A stretch of 64,000 nucleotides of DNA. Origin: Tenebrionibacter intestinalis. Lineage in GTDB: Bacteria > Pseudomonadota > Gammaproteobacteria > Enterobacterales > Enterobacteriaceae. A program made the translations under genes and the position numbers. The stretch spans positions 62,405-126,404 of the forward strand of contig NZ_JAEPBH010000003.1 in the NCBI RefSeq assembly GCF_016632365.1, written 5' to 3'. Positions 17,646 to 26,746 of this stretch are shown one piece after another. Numbering within the stretch: the stretch's first letter is position 1; the number at the start of each line of letters is the position of its first letter. The notes beneath the pieces are model-generated. The model was not told the DNA's origin, ran no database searches, and saw only the letters and a list, made by a program, of their open reading frames with translations.

Positions 17646-17849
17646 ATGCAGAACAGAAAAAAAACGCAACAGGGGCCGTTCCTGACAGGAATTAGCTGCC
17701 CGCAATGTTCCCGGATTTCCGAACATAGCACCATCCGGATTAATAAAAAGAAAACGCTGCTTTGCCCCTTCTGCAACACCTTTATTCCTCCCGTAACGCC
17801 TGCAGTAAACCGCCCGAATATGCCGGCCTACAGAAAGCGAAATGCCTGA
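17646..17849 (+). CDS. Small Cys-pair (zinc-ribbon-like) protein, unrecognised
   Basis: 67 residues from MQNRKKTQQG; the ATG at 17646 has AAGG about seven bases upstream, better than the ATG at 17640. Two Cys pairs, Cys18/Cys21 (SCPQCS) and Cys40/Cys43 (LCPFCN), suggest a zinc ribbon. The tail is basic (YRKRNA). I do not recognise the family. It is divergent from the cold-shock cluster, whose YmcF-like member has the same kind of layout, so a shared origin or condition is possible but unproven. Confidence 0.55.
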   Translation: MQNRKKTQQGPFLTGISCPQCSRISEHSTIRINKKKTLLCPFCNTFIPPVTPAVNRPNMPAYRKRNA

Positions 17850-17994
17850 AAACAAATCAAACATGTTTTGATTGCCCGGAATTGATAAATATGCCTGCGA
17901 TGCGAGACGAAACGCCCGGCTGTTGCGCGCTGGCGCAGAGCGGCCGGAAACAACCGCGCGACCGCTGCGGGCCTTGACGCGTTGCCAGGCCGTA

Positions 17995-19755
17995 TTAACC
18001 GCGTAGTTCATTAGCGCGGCGAAAGCGGCCCTGATAATCGAAAATTTTCTCACGCACCTGCCACCATGCCCCCTTTTTGCGCGCGACCACAAAATCAGGG
18101 TGGCGCAGCGCCGGCTGTAGCGCCGCCACGTCGGCAAGCGTTACCCAGCGCAGCGGGACGCCGGGAGCGCGGCTGTGCGGGCGGATAAAAAGTTGCTCAA
18201 ACGCGGTGCGCTGAGCGGAGGTGCGCGCGCGAAAACGCTCGCTGACGTCGGCGCCGTCCTCGTCATAATAGGTAACCTTAAGCCACGGGCCTTTTTCATC
18301 CGCGCCGTGCGTAAGCGTCATACCGCTACAGCGCAGTACCAACGCGTCTTTCAGCTTCAGCGCCGCTTTCAGCATATCGTCAGGATCGACCAGTACCAGG
18401 CCGCACTGGCGGCAGCGGCGGGCGGCAATGTCGTTTTCAGCATGGCAGTTTGGGCAGTTTTTAAAGCGAAAGCGGTAGTCGCACTGTTCGCGGCTGCCGT
18501 CATCTTCCTCAAACCAGCCCTGGCAGCGGCGCCCATAGTGCTCGATGATAGCGCCCTCGGCAGTGGTTTTACCCCAGAACGTATTAGCGAAACCGCAGGC
18601 GGGACAGAAGACCTGAACTGGCGCGTTGTCCCGGCTTTGACGCGGACTGCCCACTTCCGGGGTGTAAATATCGTGCGGGTTGCCGGCGTAGTCCAGGATC
18701 AGACAGTTTTCTTTGTCCGGCGCCAGGCGTAATCCGCGGCCAATAATTTGCTGGTACAGACTGACGGATTCGGTCGGGCGCAGGATAGCGATAAGATCCA
18801 CGTGCGGCGCATCAAAGCCGGTAGTCAGTACAGAGACGTTGACCAGAAAGCGGCAGCGCTGCTGTTTAAACGCCGCGATCAGGGCATCGCGCTCGGGGCC
18901 TGGCGTGTCGCCTGTGATCAGGGCCGCCTCGCCGATGGGAAGCAAACCAGTGATTTCGCGCGCGTGCTCAACGGTTGCGGCAAAAATCATTGCCCCGCGC
19001 CGCCTGGCGGCAAACTCGACAATCTGGCTGACGATATGCGGCGTAATACGCTTTTGTCGTTTCAGTTCGCGGTTAAGTTCCGCTTCGCTGAACAGAGCGT
19101 TTTCCCGCGCCTGCAGGCGGCTGAAGTCATACTGTACCACAGGCATATCAAGACGTTCCGGCGGCGTTAGCCAGCGATTCTTAATCATATAGCGCAGCGG
19201 CAGTTCATAAATGCAGTCGCGAAACAGCGCGCTGTCGTCGCCGCGTACCATTCCGTGGTAGTGATACTGGTAAATCCAGCCCTTACCAAGGCGCCAGGGC
19301 GTGGCGGTTAGCCCCAGCAGCCGCAGGGCCGGGTTATTGTTTTTTAAACAGGCGAGAATTTGCTGGTACTGGCTATCTTTGTCATCGCTGATGCGGTGAC
19401 ATTCGTCGATAATCACCAGCGAAAAGGCGCCGCTGAAGTGCTCCGGGTTACGCGCCACCGACTGCACGCTGCCAAACACTACTTTACCGTGGCGCTCTTT
19501 GCGCTGGAGTCCGGCAGCGTAGATATCCGCTTCAAGGCCCAGCGCGCAATATTTTGCGTGATTTTGCGCCACCAGCTCTTTGACGTGCGCCAATACCAGC
19601 ACGCGCCCACGCGCAAGCCGCGCCAGTTCAGCGATCACAATACTTTTACCGGCCCCGGTGGGCAGTACGATAACGGCGGGATCGTGACGCTTGCGGAAGT
19701 AGCTTAGCGTGGCTTCAACCGCTTCTTTCTGATAGGGACGCAGGCTAAACGGCAT
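17995..19755 (-). CDS. radD: Superfamily 2 helicase-like ATPase RadD
   Basis: DNA-repair ATPase (formerly YejH) that aids RecA-dependent recombination and resolves over-replicated DNA. The start is the ATG at 19755 ([13 protein letters not shown]), giving 586 residues as in E. coli; the frame continues upstream, but without family similarity. Walker A is LPTGAGKS (31-38), the DECH box is IIDECHR (about 117-120), motif III is [10 protein letters not shown] and motif VI is [11 protein letters not shown]. Cys-rich segments near the C-terminus ([26 protein letters not shown]) form the zinc-finger region. It is divergent from rsuA. Confidence 0.96.
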   Translation of the reverse strand: MPFSLRPYQKEAVEATLSYFRKRHDPAVIVLPTGAGKSIVIAELARLARGRVLVLAHVKELVAQNHAKYCALGLEADIYAAGLQRKERHGKVVFGSVQSVARNPEHFSGAFSLVIIDECHRISDDKDSQYQQILACLKNNNPALRLLGLTATPWRLGKGWIYQYHYHGMVRGDDSALFRDCIYELPLRYMIKNRWLTPPERLDMPVVQYDFSRLQARENALFSEAELNRELKRQKRITPHIVSQIVEFAARRRGAMIFAATVEHAREITGLLPIGEAALITGDTPGPERDALIAAFKQQRCRFLVNVSVLTTGFDAPHVDLIAILRPTESVSLYQQIIGRGLRLAPDKENCLILDYAGNPHDIYTPEVGSPRQSRDNAPVQVFCPACGFANTFWGKTTAEGAIIEHYGRRCQGWFEEDDGSREQCDYRFRFKNCPNCHAENDIAARRCRQCGLVLVDPDDMLKAALKLKDALVLRCSGMTLTHGADEKGPWLKVTYYDEDGADVSERFRARTSAQRTAFEQLFIRPHSRAPGVPLRWVTLADVAALQPALRHPDFVVARKKGAWWQVREKIFDYQGRFRRANELRG

Positions 19756-19905
19756 GGCAGGTGACGGGCGAGAGATACATGGCGCTATTATGGCATGAAT
19801 TAAAAGCTTTTTCCCCTCACGCCAGGCCGCTATACTTAGCGCGGCTCCTCCCATTATTTATCTCGATCCCGGTCGAAACTTCAGTACAGACAGGCATAAT
19901 ACTTC

Positions 19906-20613
19906 ATGCGACTTGATAAATTTATCGCCCGGCAGCTTGGCATTAGTCGTGCCATTGCAGGTCGGGAAATCCGCGCCCGCCGGATTACGGTTGATGGCGA
20001 AATCGTGCGCGACAGCGCGTTTAAACTGCGACCTGAACACGAGGTGGCGTTTGACGGCAACGCGCTGGCGCAGCAGGACGGCCCGCGCTATTTCATGCTC
20101 AACAAGCCGCAGGGGTATGTGTGTTCAACCGACGATCCGGATAACCCCACTATCCTTTATTTTATTGATGAACCCGTCGCGCATGAGCTTCATGCCGCAG
20201 GTCGGTTGGATATGGATACGACCGGGCTGGTGTTGCTGACCGATGATGGCCAGTGGTCTCACCGCATCACTTCGCCGCGCCATCGCTGTGAAAAAACCTA
20301 TCGCGTCGGGCTGGCGTTGCCGGTGGCGAGCGATACGGCAGAACAGTTTGCGCGGGGTATCCAGCTAAACAATGAAAAAGCGCGGACGCTACCGGCGCGC
20401 CTGGAGGTGTTAACGCCCACAGACGTACGCCTGACCATCAGCGAAGGGCGTTACCACCAGGTCAAACGCATGTTTGCCGCTATAGGCAATCATGTGGTAA
20501 CGCTGCATCGCGAGCGCATTGGGGCGATTGTACTCAATGCCGACCTTGGCCCCGGTGAATACCGGCCCCTCACTGAGGAAGAAATCGCAAGCGTTGGCGC
20601 TGTGCTACGTTAA
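19906..20613 (+). CDS. rsuA: 16S rRNA pseudouridine(516) synthase RsuA
   Basis: Pseudouridine synthase that modifies U516 of 16S rRNA. It has 235 residues, with an N-terminal S4 RNA-binding domain ([19 protein letters not shown]) and a catalytic domain with the nucleophile Asp in [19 protein letters not shown]. The C-terminus is four residues longer than in E. coli. bcr starts 13 bases after the stop and probably shares the transcript. Confidence 0.97.
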   Translation: MRLDKFIARQLGISRAIAGREIRARRITVDGEIVRDSAFKLRPEHEVAFDGNALAQQDGPRYFMLNKPQGYVCSTDDPDNPTILYFIDEPVAHELHAAGRLDMDTTGLVLLTDDGQWSHRITSPRHRCEKTYRVGLALPVASDTAEQFARGIQLNNEKARTLPARLEVLTPTDVRLTISEGRYHQVKRMFAAIGNHVVTLHRERIGAIVLNADLGPGEYRPLTEEEIASVGAVLR

Positions 20614-20626
20614 TCCGGGAGGTTTT

Positions 20627-21820
20627 GTGACAAACAGACGCCATTCCCCGCTGGGGGTCGTCTTTATTCTTGGCTTGCTGGCAATGCTGATGCCGCTGTC
20701 TATCGATATGTACTTGCCCGCGCTGCCGGTGATTGCCCGCGACTTCGCCGTAGAGGCGGGTAGCGCGCAGATGACGCTTAGCGCCTACATTTTCGGCTTT
20801 GCCATCGGGCAGTTATTTTATGGTCCGCTGGCGGACAGCCTTGGGCGTAAGTCGGTGATACTCGGCGGCACGCTGGTGTTTATGCTGGCGGCAGTGGCCT
20901 GCGCGCTGTCGCAAACTATTGGTATGCTGATTGTGATGCGCCTGCTGCACGGCCTGGCGGCGGCGGCGGCCAGCGTCGTTATCAACGCTCTGATGCGCGA
21001 TCTGTACGCTAAAGAGGAGTTCTCGCGCATGATGTCTTACATGATGCTGATTACTATTCTCGCGCCGCTGATAGCGCCTGTTGTCGGCGGGGCGGTGATG
21101 ACATGGTTTAGCTGGCATGTCATTTTCTGGATACTGGCCGCAGCCGCGCTATTAGCCTCGCTGATGATTACCTTTCTGATTCAGGAAACGTTGCCGGTAG
21201 AAAAGCGCCAGCCGCTGCATCTTGTAACGACGCTCAGGAATTTCGCCACGCTGTTTCGTCACACGCGCGTACTGAGCTATATGTTGGCAAGCGGCTTTAG
21301 TTTTGCGGGCATGTTTTCGTTTCTGAGCGCCGGGCCGTTTGTGTATATCGAACTTAACCACGTTCCGGCTCAGCACTTTGGCTATTACTTTGCGCTGAAT
21401 ATCGTCTTTTTGTTCATAATGACAATGATAAACGGCCGCTTTGTGCGTCGGGTGGGGCCGCTGGCAATGTTCCGTACCGGGCTTATTTTGCAGTTTCTGA
21501 CAGGGCTGTGGCTGGTTGTCGCTACCGCGCTTGGACTGGGGTTCTGGTCGCTGGTGCTGGGGGTGGCGGTGTTTATTGGCTGTGTATCAATGGTGGCCTC
21601 CAACGCGATGGCGGTCATCCTTGATGCGTTTCCCCATATGGCCGGTACCGCTTCGTCGCTGGCGGGCACGCTACGCTTTGGCACTGGCGCGATTTGCGCA
21701 ACCTTACTGTCGATGATAACGCTGAATACAGCCTGGCCGATGGTGATAGCCATTGCGCTTTGCGCCACCTGTTCTTTGTTTTTTTGCCTCTACGCCAGCC
21801 GCCCGCGCCGTGCGCGCTGA
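20627..21820 (+). CDS. bcr: Bicyclomycin/sulfonamide resistance efflux protein Bcr
   Basis: Drug:H+ antiporter of the DHA1 major facilitator family in the inner membrane. In E. coli it exports bicyclomycin, sulfathiazole and cysteine. I chose the GTG at 20627 ([11 protein letters not shown]), preceded by GGGAGG, giving 397 residues with 12 predicted helices. Motif A between helices 2 and 3 is [13 protein letters not shown], and an acidic residue sits in the first helix ([10 protein letters not shown]). It follows rsuA by 13 bases. Confidence 0.96.
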   Translation: MTNRRHSPLGVVFILGLLAMLMPLSIDMYLPALPVIARDFAVEAGSAQMTLSAYIFGFAIGQLFYGPLADSLGRKSVILGGTLVFMLAAVACALSQTIGMLIVMRLLHGLAAAAASVVINALMRDLYAKEEFSRMMSYMMLITILAPLIAPVVGGAVMTWFSWHVIFWILAAAALLASLMITFLIQETLPVEKRQPLHLVTTLRNFATLFRHTRVLSYMLASGFSFAGMFSFLSAGPFVYIELNHVPAQHFGYYFALNIVFLFIMTMINGRFVRRVGPLAMFRTGLILQFLTGLWLVVATALGLGFWSLVLGVAVFIGCVSMVASNAMAVILDAFPHMAGTASSLAGTLRFGTGAICATLLSMITLNTAWPMVIAIALCATCSLFFCLYASRPRRAR

Positions 21821-22400
21821 AAATAATACGCTTTACTGATAACCTCCTGACGCCTGGTCTTCATAGCGGCCTGTATATTCAGGCCGGAAGATTGATTCGG
21901 CTGGCGCGGCGCAAACGCGTAAGGATAAGTAAAGCAGGGGGCTTTATAACGTTAAGAAGGATTGCGTCAGACATTGAACGTTATGGAAGCGGCGGCTTTG
22001 CGGGTAATGAATACCCTGTCAGCTCATCCCTGCGCTTCGTACGGCAAACGCGTTTTTTCTGATTCTCCATAAGAGAATGCTCCTCTTTATGTGCGATGAT
22101 TCCTGGGTTATGCGGCATGTAACTCTCTTTTCGGAACGCGCCTGCGCTTAAATGTTTTTAATTTGTAAATGCATGGATAATAAAAATGGCGGTTACATGT
22201 TGAAAAAAGTTGAGTTGGATCTCATAAAGAGGTAATTTCTCGCCCGGTAGCCTAAGCAATCGGGCTTTTTATTCGAAAATTAAACAAAATAGCGTCAGGG
22301 AACAGGTACAGAAGGTTATCGGCCGTCTATTTCAATAAAAATATAATACTGACCTGACGTTAAAGGACTATTTGCTTTGGACATGCCCGGGGAAAAAATT
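21821..22400 (+). other. bcr-yejG intergenic region with a short ORF and hairpin
   Basis: About 580 bases without a recognised gene. The right part holds a 12-codon frame MLKKVELDLIKR (22197-22235) followed by GCCCG...CGGGC-TTTTT (22242-22270), which looks like an intrinsic terminator. A TATAAT at about 22341-22346 could be the -10 of yejG. The remainder shows nothing I can identify. Confidence 0.45.
22242..22270 (+). terminator. Intrinsic terminator-like hairpin upstream of yejG
   Basis: GCCCG (22242-22246) pairs with CGGGC (22261-22265), followed by five T. It lies just after a 12-codon frame and about 130 bases before yejG. It may end a bcr transcript, a small RNA, or act as an attenuator. 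Confidence 0.5.
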
Positions 22401-22745
22401 TTGAACACACTACCGCTTTCGGTTGTACACCGGTTGCCGCAGGGCTACCGCCGCACAGCAAAACAATCAGGCTTTCATGTTGAACCGATTCCGCCGGGCG
22501 TCCGGTGTGAAGAAAATTGCCTTGTTGGGCTAAAGCTGCTTAGCCCCGCAGGTGAAGGGGCCTGGACAATTATTCGCAGACTGAGCCAGGCCCTCAGCGA
22601 CATCGATGTGGAAAGCGCCGTGCTGGAGTGTGACGGCGGGCCGTGTCTGTTTGTCTGCTGTCGTGACGAATGCACCGCCACCTGCCATCTGAAAAATTTC
22701 GGTGTCGCCATCGCGGAAACCTTCTCTCTTACTCGCCCGTTTTAA
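22401..22745 (+). CDS. yejG: Conserved protein YejG
   Basis: Uncharacterised enterobacterial protein, 114 residues when started at the TTG at 22401 ([17 protein letters not shown]). This aligns with E. coli YejG (MTSLQLSIVHRLPQNYR) and has GGGGAAAA upstream; in-frame ATG 22383 would add six residues. Conserved core words are [23 protein letters not shown] and [12 protein letters not shown]. The Cys content is high. It precedes the yejF relic on the opposite strand, as in the E. coli gene order. Confidence 0.9.
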   Translation: MNTLPLSVVHRLPQGYRRTAKQSGFHVEPIPPGVRCEENCLVGLKLLSPAGEGAWTIIRRLSQALSDIDVESAVLECDGGPCLFVCCRDECTATCHLKNFGVAIAETFSLTRPF

Positions 22746-22750
22746 AGGGG

Positions 22751-23152
22751 TTACGTCAGCGCAAGTCGCTGACGGGTATAGATGGAAGCCGGGCGTTCAA
22801 ACACCTGGCGGCACTCTCCCTGCTCAATAACTTCGCCCCGGCGCAGTACTTTTGCCTGGCGGCGCTGCGAACGCACTCCCTGTAAATCATGGCTAATGAA
22901 CACACAGGCCAGACGGTGTCTGGCCTGAGACTGCTGACAAACCCCATCCTGTCGCAGACGGGATGGATGAAATTCAATAAAAAATAAGGAAAATCAATGC
23001 ATTGATTTTCGCCTGCTTACCACAAAGAAGGAAAAACCCCGTTTTTACCTTCTTTGTCAACAAACTGAGGCCAGACGGTGTCTGGCCTGAAGCGTTTTTA
23101 ACAGACTCAGGATCTGCGCCTGTACCGGGCGGTCAGGCGAAGAGGGGAGCAT
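22751..23152 (-). pseudogene. yejF: yejF relic (microcin C/peptide ABC transporter ATPase), interrupted by palindromic element B
   Basis: Only the last ~80 codons remain. Reading the minus strand, 23152-23069 gives LPSSPDRPVQAQILSLLK and TLQARHRLA. After the inserted element, 22906-22751 gives CVFISHDLQGVRSQRRQ, VLRRGEVIEQGECRQVF and ends IYTRQRLALT-stop. This matches the end of E. coli YejF (DKTVQAQILTLLKSL, LFISHDLHVVRALCHQ, GEVVEQG, YTRQLLALS). Walker A, signature and Walker B are lost, and yejABE are absent, so the transporter is deleted. Removing the element plus one stem-loop copy (162 bases) restores the frame. Confidence 0.88.
22907..23087 (+). mobile_element. Palindromic element copy B with 19-bp stem-loop duplication
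   Basis: Element at 22926-23068 (143 bp), TGAGACTGCTGACAAA to TTTGTCAACAAACTGA. It is flanked on both sides by the identical GGCCAGACGGTGTCTGGCC (22907-22925 and 23069-23087). The flank is a natural palindrome of the yejF coding sequence (codons for ARHRLA), so one copy is original and the other is a duplication. Internally it carries the hairpins CCATCCTGTC/GACGGGATGG, a perfect palindrome around TGCATTGATTTTC, and GAAGGAAAAACC/GTTTTTACCTTC. It has no coding capacity. Confidence 0.92.
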
Positions 23153-23239
23153 CCCGTATAAGCACTCCGCGGTGGCAGAAAGCGCGCTCTGGCTTTGTCG
23201 GCTGCTCGCGGCAGCGCCGGGTTAGGCGTAAAGCAGGCG

Positions 23240-24838
23240 TCATAAAGTAGCACTGCCAGGCGATGAAATAAATGCCGCCTGTGCGTTGCCGCTTTCCCGG
23301 CGGCGCAGTTGCATCAGCGTCAGCGGGCGGCTAAACCAGTAACCCTGAAGGTAGTTAACGCCGCGATCGATAAGCCATTTGGCCTGCTCGGCATTTTCCA
23401 CGCCTTCGGCCACTGTGGTCATATTGAGGCGTTCGGCCAGCATCAATACCGCGTCGAGTACCGGCGCGGTGACGGTATCCTGACCAATAGCGTTAACGAA
23501 TCCTCTGTCAATTTTCAGATAGTCGAACTGGAAACGCTCAAGGTAGATAAGCGCGCTGTGGCCGGTGCCAAAGTCATCGATAGCAATTTCAAATCCCTGC
23601 CGGTGTAGCCAGTCAAACAGCGCCGGGGCTTCTTCGCCTTTGAGCATATCGCGCTCGGTGATTTCCAACACTATCTGAAAATGACCTTTCGGCAGCGAGG
23701 CGCTAAAGCGAAGAATATCATCTTTAAATGCTGGCGAGTGCAGGTGTCCCGGCGCAAGGTTTATGCCAAGACGCGTGCCTTCAGGCAATAGTGTACAAAG
23801 CGTTGGAGCGTCGGCGGCGATAAGTTCAAACAGATGTCGGGTCAGCGGGGCTATCAGGTTTTGCGCTTCCGCGAAGCTAATAAAAGCGTCGGGCGGGATT
23901 GTCCCGGCGCTGGGGTGCTGCCAGCGCAGCAGAACCTCCACCCCGGCGGTTTTCAGACTTTTTGCCTCAACGATCGGCTGGTAGACGGGATAAAACTGGC
24001 CGCGGTTAATGCCGGTAAGAATCTCTTTTCCGCTACGCTGGCGCAAAGAAAACACCCCGCCGCACGTCAGCCCGAATGCAAGGCCGCAGCCGAGACCCAC
24101 CAGCGCGGCAAGCGCAATTTCTTCCCATGTCCAGCCGCTGACAAACAGCCAGACGGAGACGGGATAACCGGGAAGCGTAATTTTGCGCGTTGGCGTCATT
24201 TTCAGCGACTTTACCGGTATAACATGCGGCGAAAAGGTTGCAAGCGCGTTATCGCCAATAATCAGCGCCGCGTCGGCGAGCGTGTGCTGGCGCGTGGTAT
24301 AAAGCAGATAAGGCGACAGGTTTATATTGAGCGTGGCAAATACGCCGCGATGGTGTGAATCGGGGTTGCGGTACCATATGGCGATAGCGGGTTTTGTAGG
24401 CAGCATGGGCGTACCGCTAAGCAGAGCGAGGCTGAGATCTTTTCCTGGATCGAGTTCAGGCATGATTTCATGGAGATTTTCTTGCATATCGCCAGTGGCG
24501 GAGGAGCAGTAGACAATGCCGTCGCGCACGAGTAACAACGCCCGAATATGGACATTAAAGGCGGCTTTATAGGTAAGCTGAGCGGAGGCCTGATGGCAGG
24601 GTTTGTCGGTAAGGGGCATAACGGCGTTTGCCGTTATGCTGATATCGTTAAAGAAAGCGCGCATGTAATTTTGAATATCGCGCGTCAGCGCATTGTAATT
24701 TGCCTGTCGCTCATGCCGCAGCCACAGACAGGTCGCGCCGCCTGTCAGCAATGCGCACAGCAGGCCGAGTAAAATACTTGCTAACAGTATGCGTTTAGAC
24801 GTGGAAAAGGAGCGTGAAAAAATCGTTGTCGATGACAT
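23240..24838 (-). CDS. pdeN: Cyclic-di-GMP phosphodiesterase PdeN (Rtn)
   Basis: 532-residue inner-membrane c-di-GMP phosphodiesterase. Two membrane helices (residues about 17-40 and 235-260) enclose a periplasmic CSS-motif sensor domain with YCSSATGDM. The cytoplasmic EAL domain has the variant signature GVEVLLRWQHP, plus catalytic segments NLAPGHL, EITERD and IDDFGTGHSALIYLERF, and a final EGVEN. In the CSS family, redox state of the Cys residues controls activity. A bidirectional terminator separates it from mepS. Confidence 0.94.
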   Translation of the reverse strand: MSSTTIFSRSFSTSKRILLASILLGLLCALLTGGATCLWLRHERQANYNALTRDIQNYMRAFFNDISITANAVMPLTDKPCHQASAQLTYKAAFNVHIRALLLVRDGIVYCSSATGDMQENLHEIMPELDPGKDLSLALLSGTPMLPTKPAIAIWYRNPDSHHRGVFATLNINLSPYLLYTTRQHTLADAALIIGDNALATFSPHVIPVKSLKMTPTRKITLPGYPVSVWLFVSGWTWEEIALAALVGLGCGLAFGLTCGGVFSLRQRSGKEILTGINRGQFYPVYQPIVEAKSLKTAGVEVLLRWQHPSAGTIPPDAFISFAEAQNLIAPLTRHLFELIAADAPTLCTLLPEGTRLGINLAPGHLHSPAFKDDILRFSASLPKGHFQIVLEITERDMLKGEEAPALFDWLHRQGFEIAIDDFGTGHSALIYLERFQFDYLKIDRGFVNAIGQDTVTAPVLDAVLMLAERLNMTTVAEGVENAEQAKWLIDRGVNYLQGYWFSRPLTLMQLRRRESGNAQAAFISSPGSATL

Positions 24839-24942
24839 GGTGAATTCATTTCCTTTGCTTTAGCGCCGGAAAACGCGTCTGTTTAATAAAGCAGCGGAGT
24901 GATTAAGTTGTTATTAATCGATTTCACAGGCCGCCTGATAAT

Positions 24943-24970
24943 AAAAAAACGCTGCGGGGCAGCGTTTTTA
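24943..24970. terminator. Terminator downstream of mepS
   Basis: AACGCTGC (24948-24955) pairs with GCAGCGTT (24959-24966), with seven A before and TTTTTA after. Read on the minus strand it terminates mepS; read on the plus strand it would also work. Confidence 0.85.
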
Positions 24971-25014
24971 CTTCAACTATTCATCCATGAGGCATTACAG
25001 GGATTACAACTGTT

Positions 25015-25584
25015 TTAAGAGCGATCCAGAACCCGACGCGCCGTATTGTAGCGCTTATTCCAGTATGGTTCGCTGAGTTTAGAAATCATGACGCCGCTGC
25101 TGGTCGATGCGTGAACGAACTGATCGTTGCCAATATAGATACCAATATGGCGGCCGGTTGAACCCGCCCGGAAAAGTATCAAATCGCCAGTGCGTAATTT
25201 ACCGCGGGAAACAAATTTACCTGAAGTTTGCTGCCCGCTGGTTGAGCGGGGAAGTTCAAGACCAAACTGATCGCGAAAGGTGCGTTGTACGAATGCGGAA
25301 CAATCAATACCTTTTTTCGTACTGCCGCCAAAGCGATAGCGAACGCCTTTCCATGCGGCATACTGGTCCATAAGCCTGGATTTAATATCCAGATTTTGCA
25401 CCATATTTTCGAATTCATCCTGAGATGCCTGAAGCAATAAACCGCTATTATTGCTGGGGCCATACAGACCCGCGTGGTCATGATTGGCGGTATTCGTCGA
25501 GCTACAGGCTGAAAGTACGGTTGCTATTGCTACAGTGGGCAGCGCACGTAAAATATATCTCAAAATTGGCTGAGATTTGACCAT
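25015..25584 (-). CDS. mepS: Murein DD-endopeptidase MepS (Spr), lipoprotein
   Basis: Outer-membrane lipoprotein that cleaves D-Ala-mDAP crosslinks to let peptidoglycan grow. It has 189 residues, a lipoprotein signal with lipobox LSAC (Cys27) and an NlpC/P60 domain. The catalytic residues are Cys95 (GIDCSAFVQ), His146 (TGRHIGIY) and His158 (QFVHAS). E. coli MepS is degraded by Prc-NlpI. It stands alone, with its own terminator. Confidence 0.97.
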   Translation of the reverse strand: MVKSQPILRYILRALPTVAIATVLSACSSTNTANHDHAGLYGPSNNSGLLLQASQDEFENMVQNLDIKSRLMDQYAAWKGVRYRFGGSTKKGIDCSAFVQRTFRDQFGLELPRSTSGQQTSGKFVSRGKLRTGDLILFRAGSTGRHIGIYIGNDQFVHASTSSGVMISKLSEPYWNKRYNTARRVLDRS

Positions 25585-25984
25585 TGCGTTTATAATCCCT
25601 TGATGTCCTTAACGATAAAACGATAAATATCGTTATTAAAATGCCAAACGCGGCTGAGGGTAATTATCCTCATGTTTTAAGACAATTCCTGATATTTAAA
25701 AATGTGGATTAGCGCACGTTTTTAAATTCGGCAGTCTTTGCGCTACAGGCGCATAAACGGGGGAAAGAGTACCCGATAGCCTTCGTTATGGCGAGCACTT
25801 TTAGGGGAAATCTTTATTAGAAATTGTCATGGCGTAAGTCAAAATGTTACTAACAATCTGCGTTGTTTAATGCTCTGTTATGCGGCGGCGGGTTAATTTA
25901 TAATCAGTCAGAGCGGCGTTTATTCCGCGTTATATTCCGGATAAAGCCGGAATATAAACAGGGTATTTTCAGCTCTGCGATGAA
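25585..25984. other. mepS-lpxT intergenic region with a 10-bp-stem palindrome
   Basis: 400 AT-rich bases upstream of mepS and downstream of lpxT. They presumably hold the mepS promoter and leader. The one clear structure is TATATTCCGG (25931-25940) pairing perfectly with CCGGAATATA (25947-25956) around ATAAAG, 30 bases after the lpxT stop. It lacks a T-run in either direction. No gene is seen. Confidence 0.45.
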
Positions 25985-26698
25985 TTAGATATGGGTTATT
26001 TGTTTGTGTTTTCCCGGAAGCGCGGCATTTAATCCGTCAATCAGCCTGTCGCTTAGTGGCGTAATGAGTATCCAGGGCAAACCTACCAGAACAACGGACA
26101 GCGAGCCGTTGAACACGTCCGTAAACCAGTGCGCGCCGATCATTATGCGTGGAAGCGCGAAAACCGCCACAATGGCCAGGGCGAGAGTAAACGCCGTTTT
26201 GCCAAAGTAACGCAGCATGAAACCGGAAAATATCATCAGCATCATACCGTGGTCGCCCGGATAGCAGTCGCGCGAGGCGTCTTTGGTAGGAAAATGCAGT
26301 AAATCGCTTACGCGATAAATGTCGTTTAACGTATGCGTCGGACTGGGACGCACTACCGGCAGAACGTGTCCGACCTGGTTAAGGACAATCGCGCTGAGCA
26401 GCATAACGACGCCCATAATAACAATACGGCGCCTGCCCTCGGGCGTCTCGTGCCACCAGTACCACAGCATCAATAACCCCATGCACAGCAGCGAGCAGCC
26501 GTCAAAGGCGCGATTGTTGGTAATGGCGAGAAACATTGCAAAAGCGTAGTTGCCCGCCAGCGCGTTATTAAAAAAGCGAAAAACGCCAACGTCTGCCGGC
26601 ATCCAGAATCCGTGGCCCGGCGGCCAGTACCAGGAGAGAAAAAGTACGATACCTGTAAAATTAAGCAGCAGTATCAGCGCCAGGCGTGAGCGGGTCAT
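25985..26698 (-). CDS. lpxT: Lipid A 1-diphosphate synthase LpxT
   Basis: Inner-membrane kinase-like enzyme (formerly YeiU) that transfers phosphate from undecaprenyl diphosphate to lipid A. I start it at the second ATG (26698, MTRSRLALILLLNF), which has AGAGGAC upstream and gives 237 residues, the E. coli length. Six membrane helices are apparent. The PAP2 motifs are present: KDASRDCYPGDHGMM and GAHWFTDVFNG. yeiR lies 48 bases upstream on the same strand, so an operon is likely. Confidence 0.95.
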   Translation of the reverse strand: MTRSRLALILLLNFTGIVLFLSWYWPPGHGFWMPADVGVFRFFNNALAGNYAFAMFLAITNNRAFDGCSLLCMGLLMLWYWWHETPEGRRRIVIMGVVMLLSAIVLNQVGHVLPVVRPSPTHTLNDIYRVSDLLHFPTKDASRDCYPGDHGMMLMIFSGFMLRYFGKTAFTLALAIVAVFALPRIMIGAHWFTDVFNGSLSVVLVGLPWILITPLSDRLIDGLNAALPGKHKQITHI

Positions 26699-26746
26699 GG
26701 AGTCCTCTGTTAACAACGGTTGGGAGAGGACGCAACAGTAATCCTC

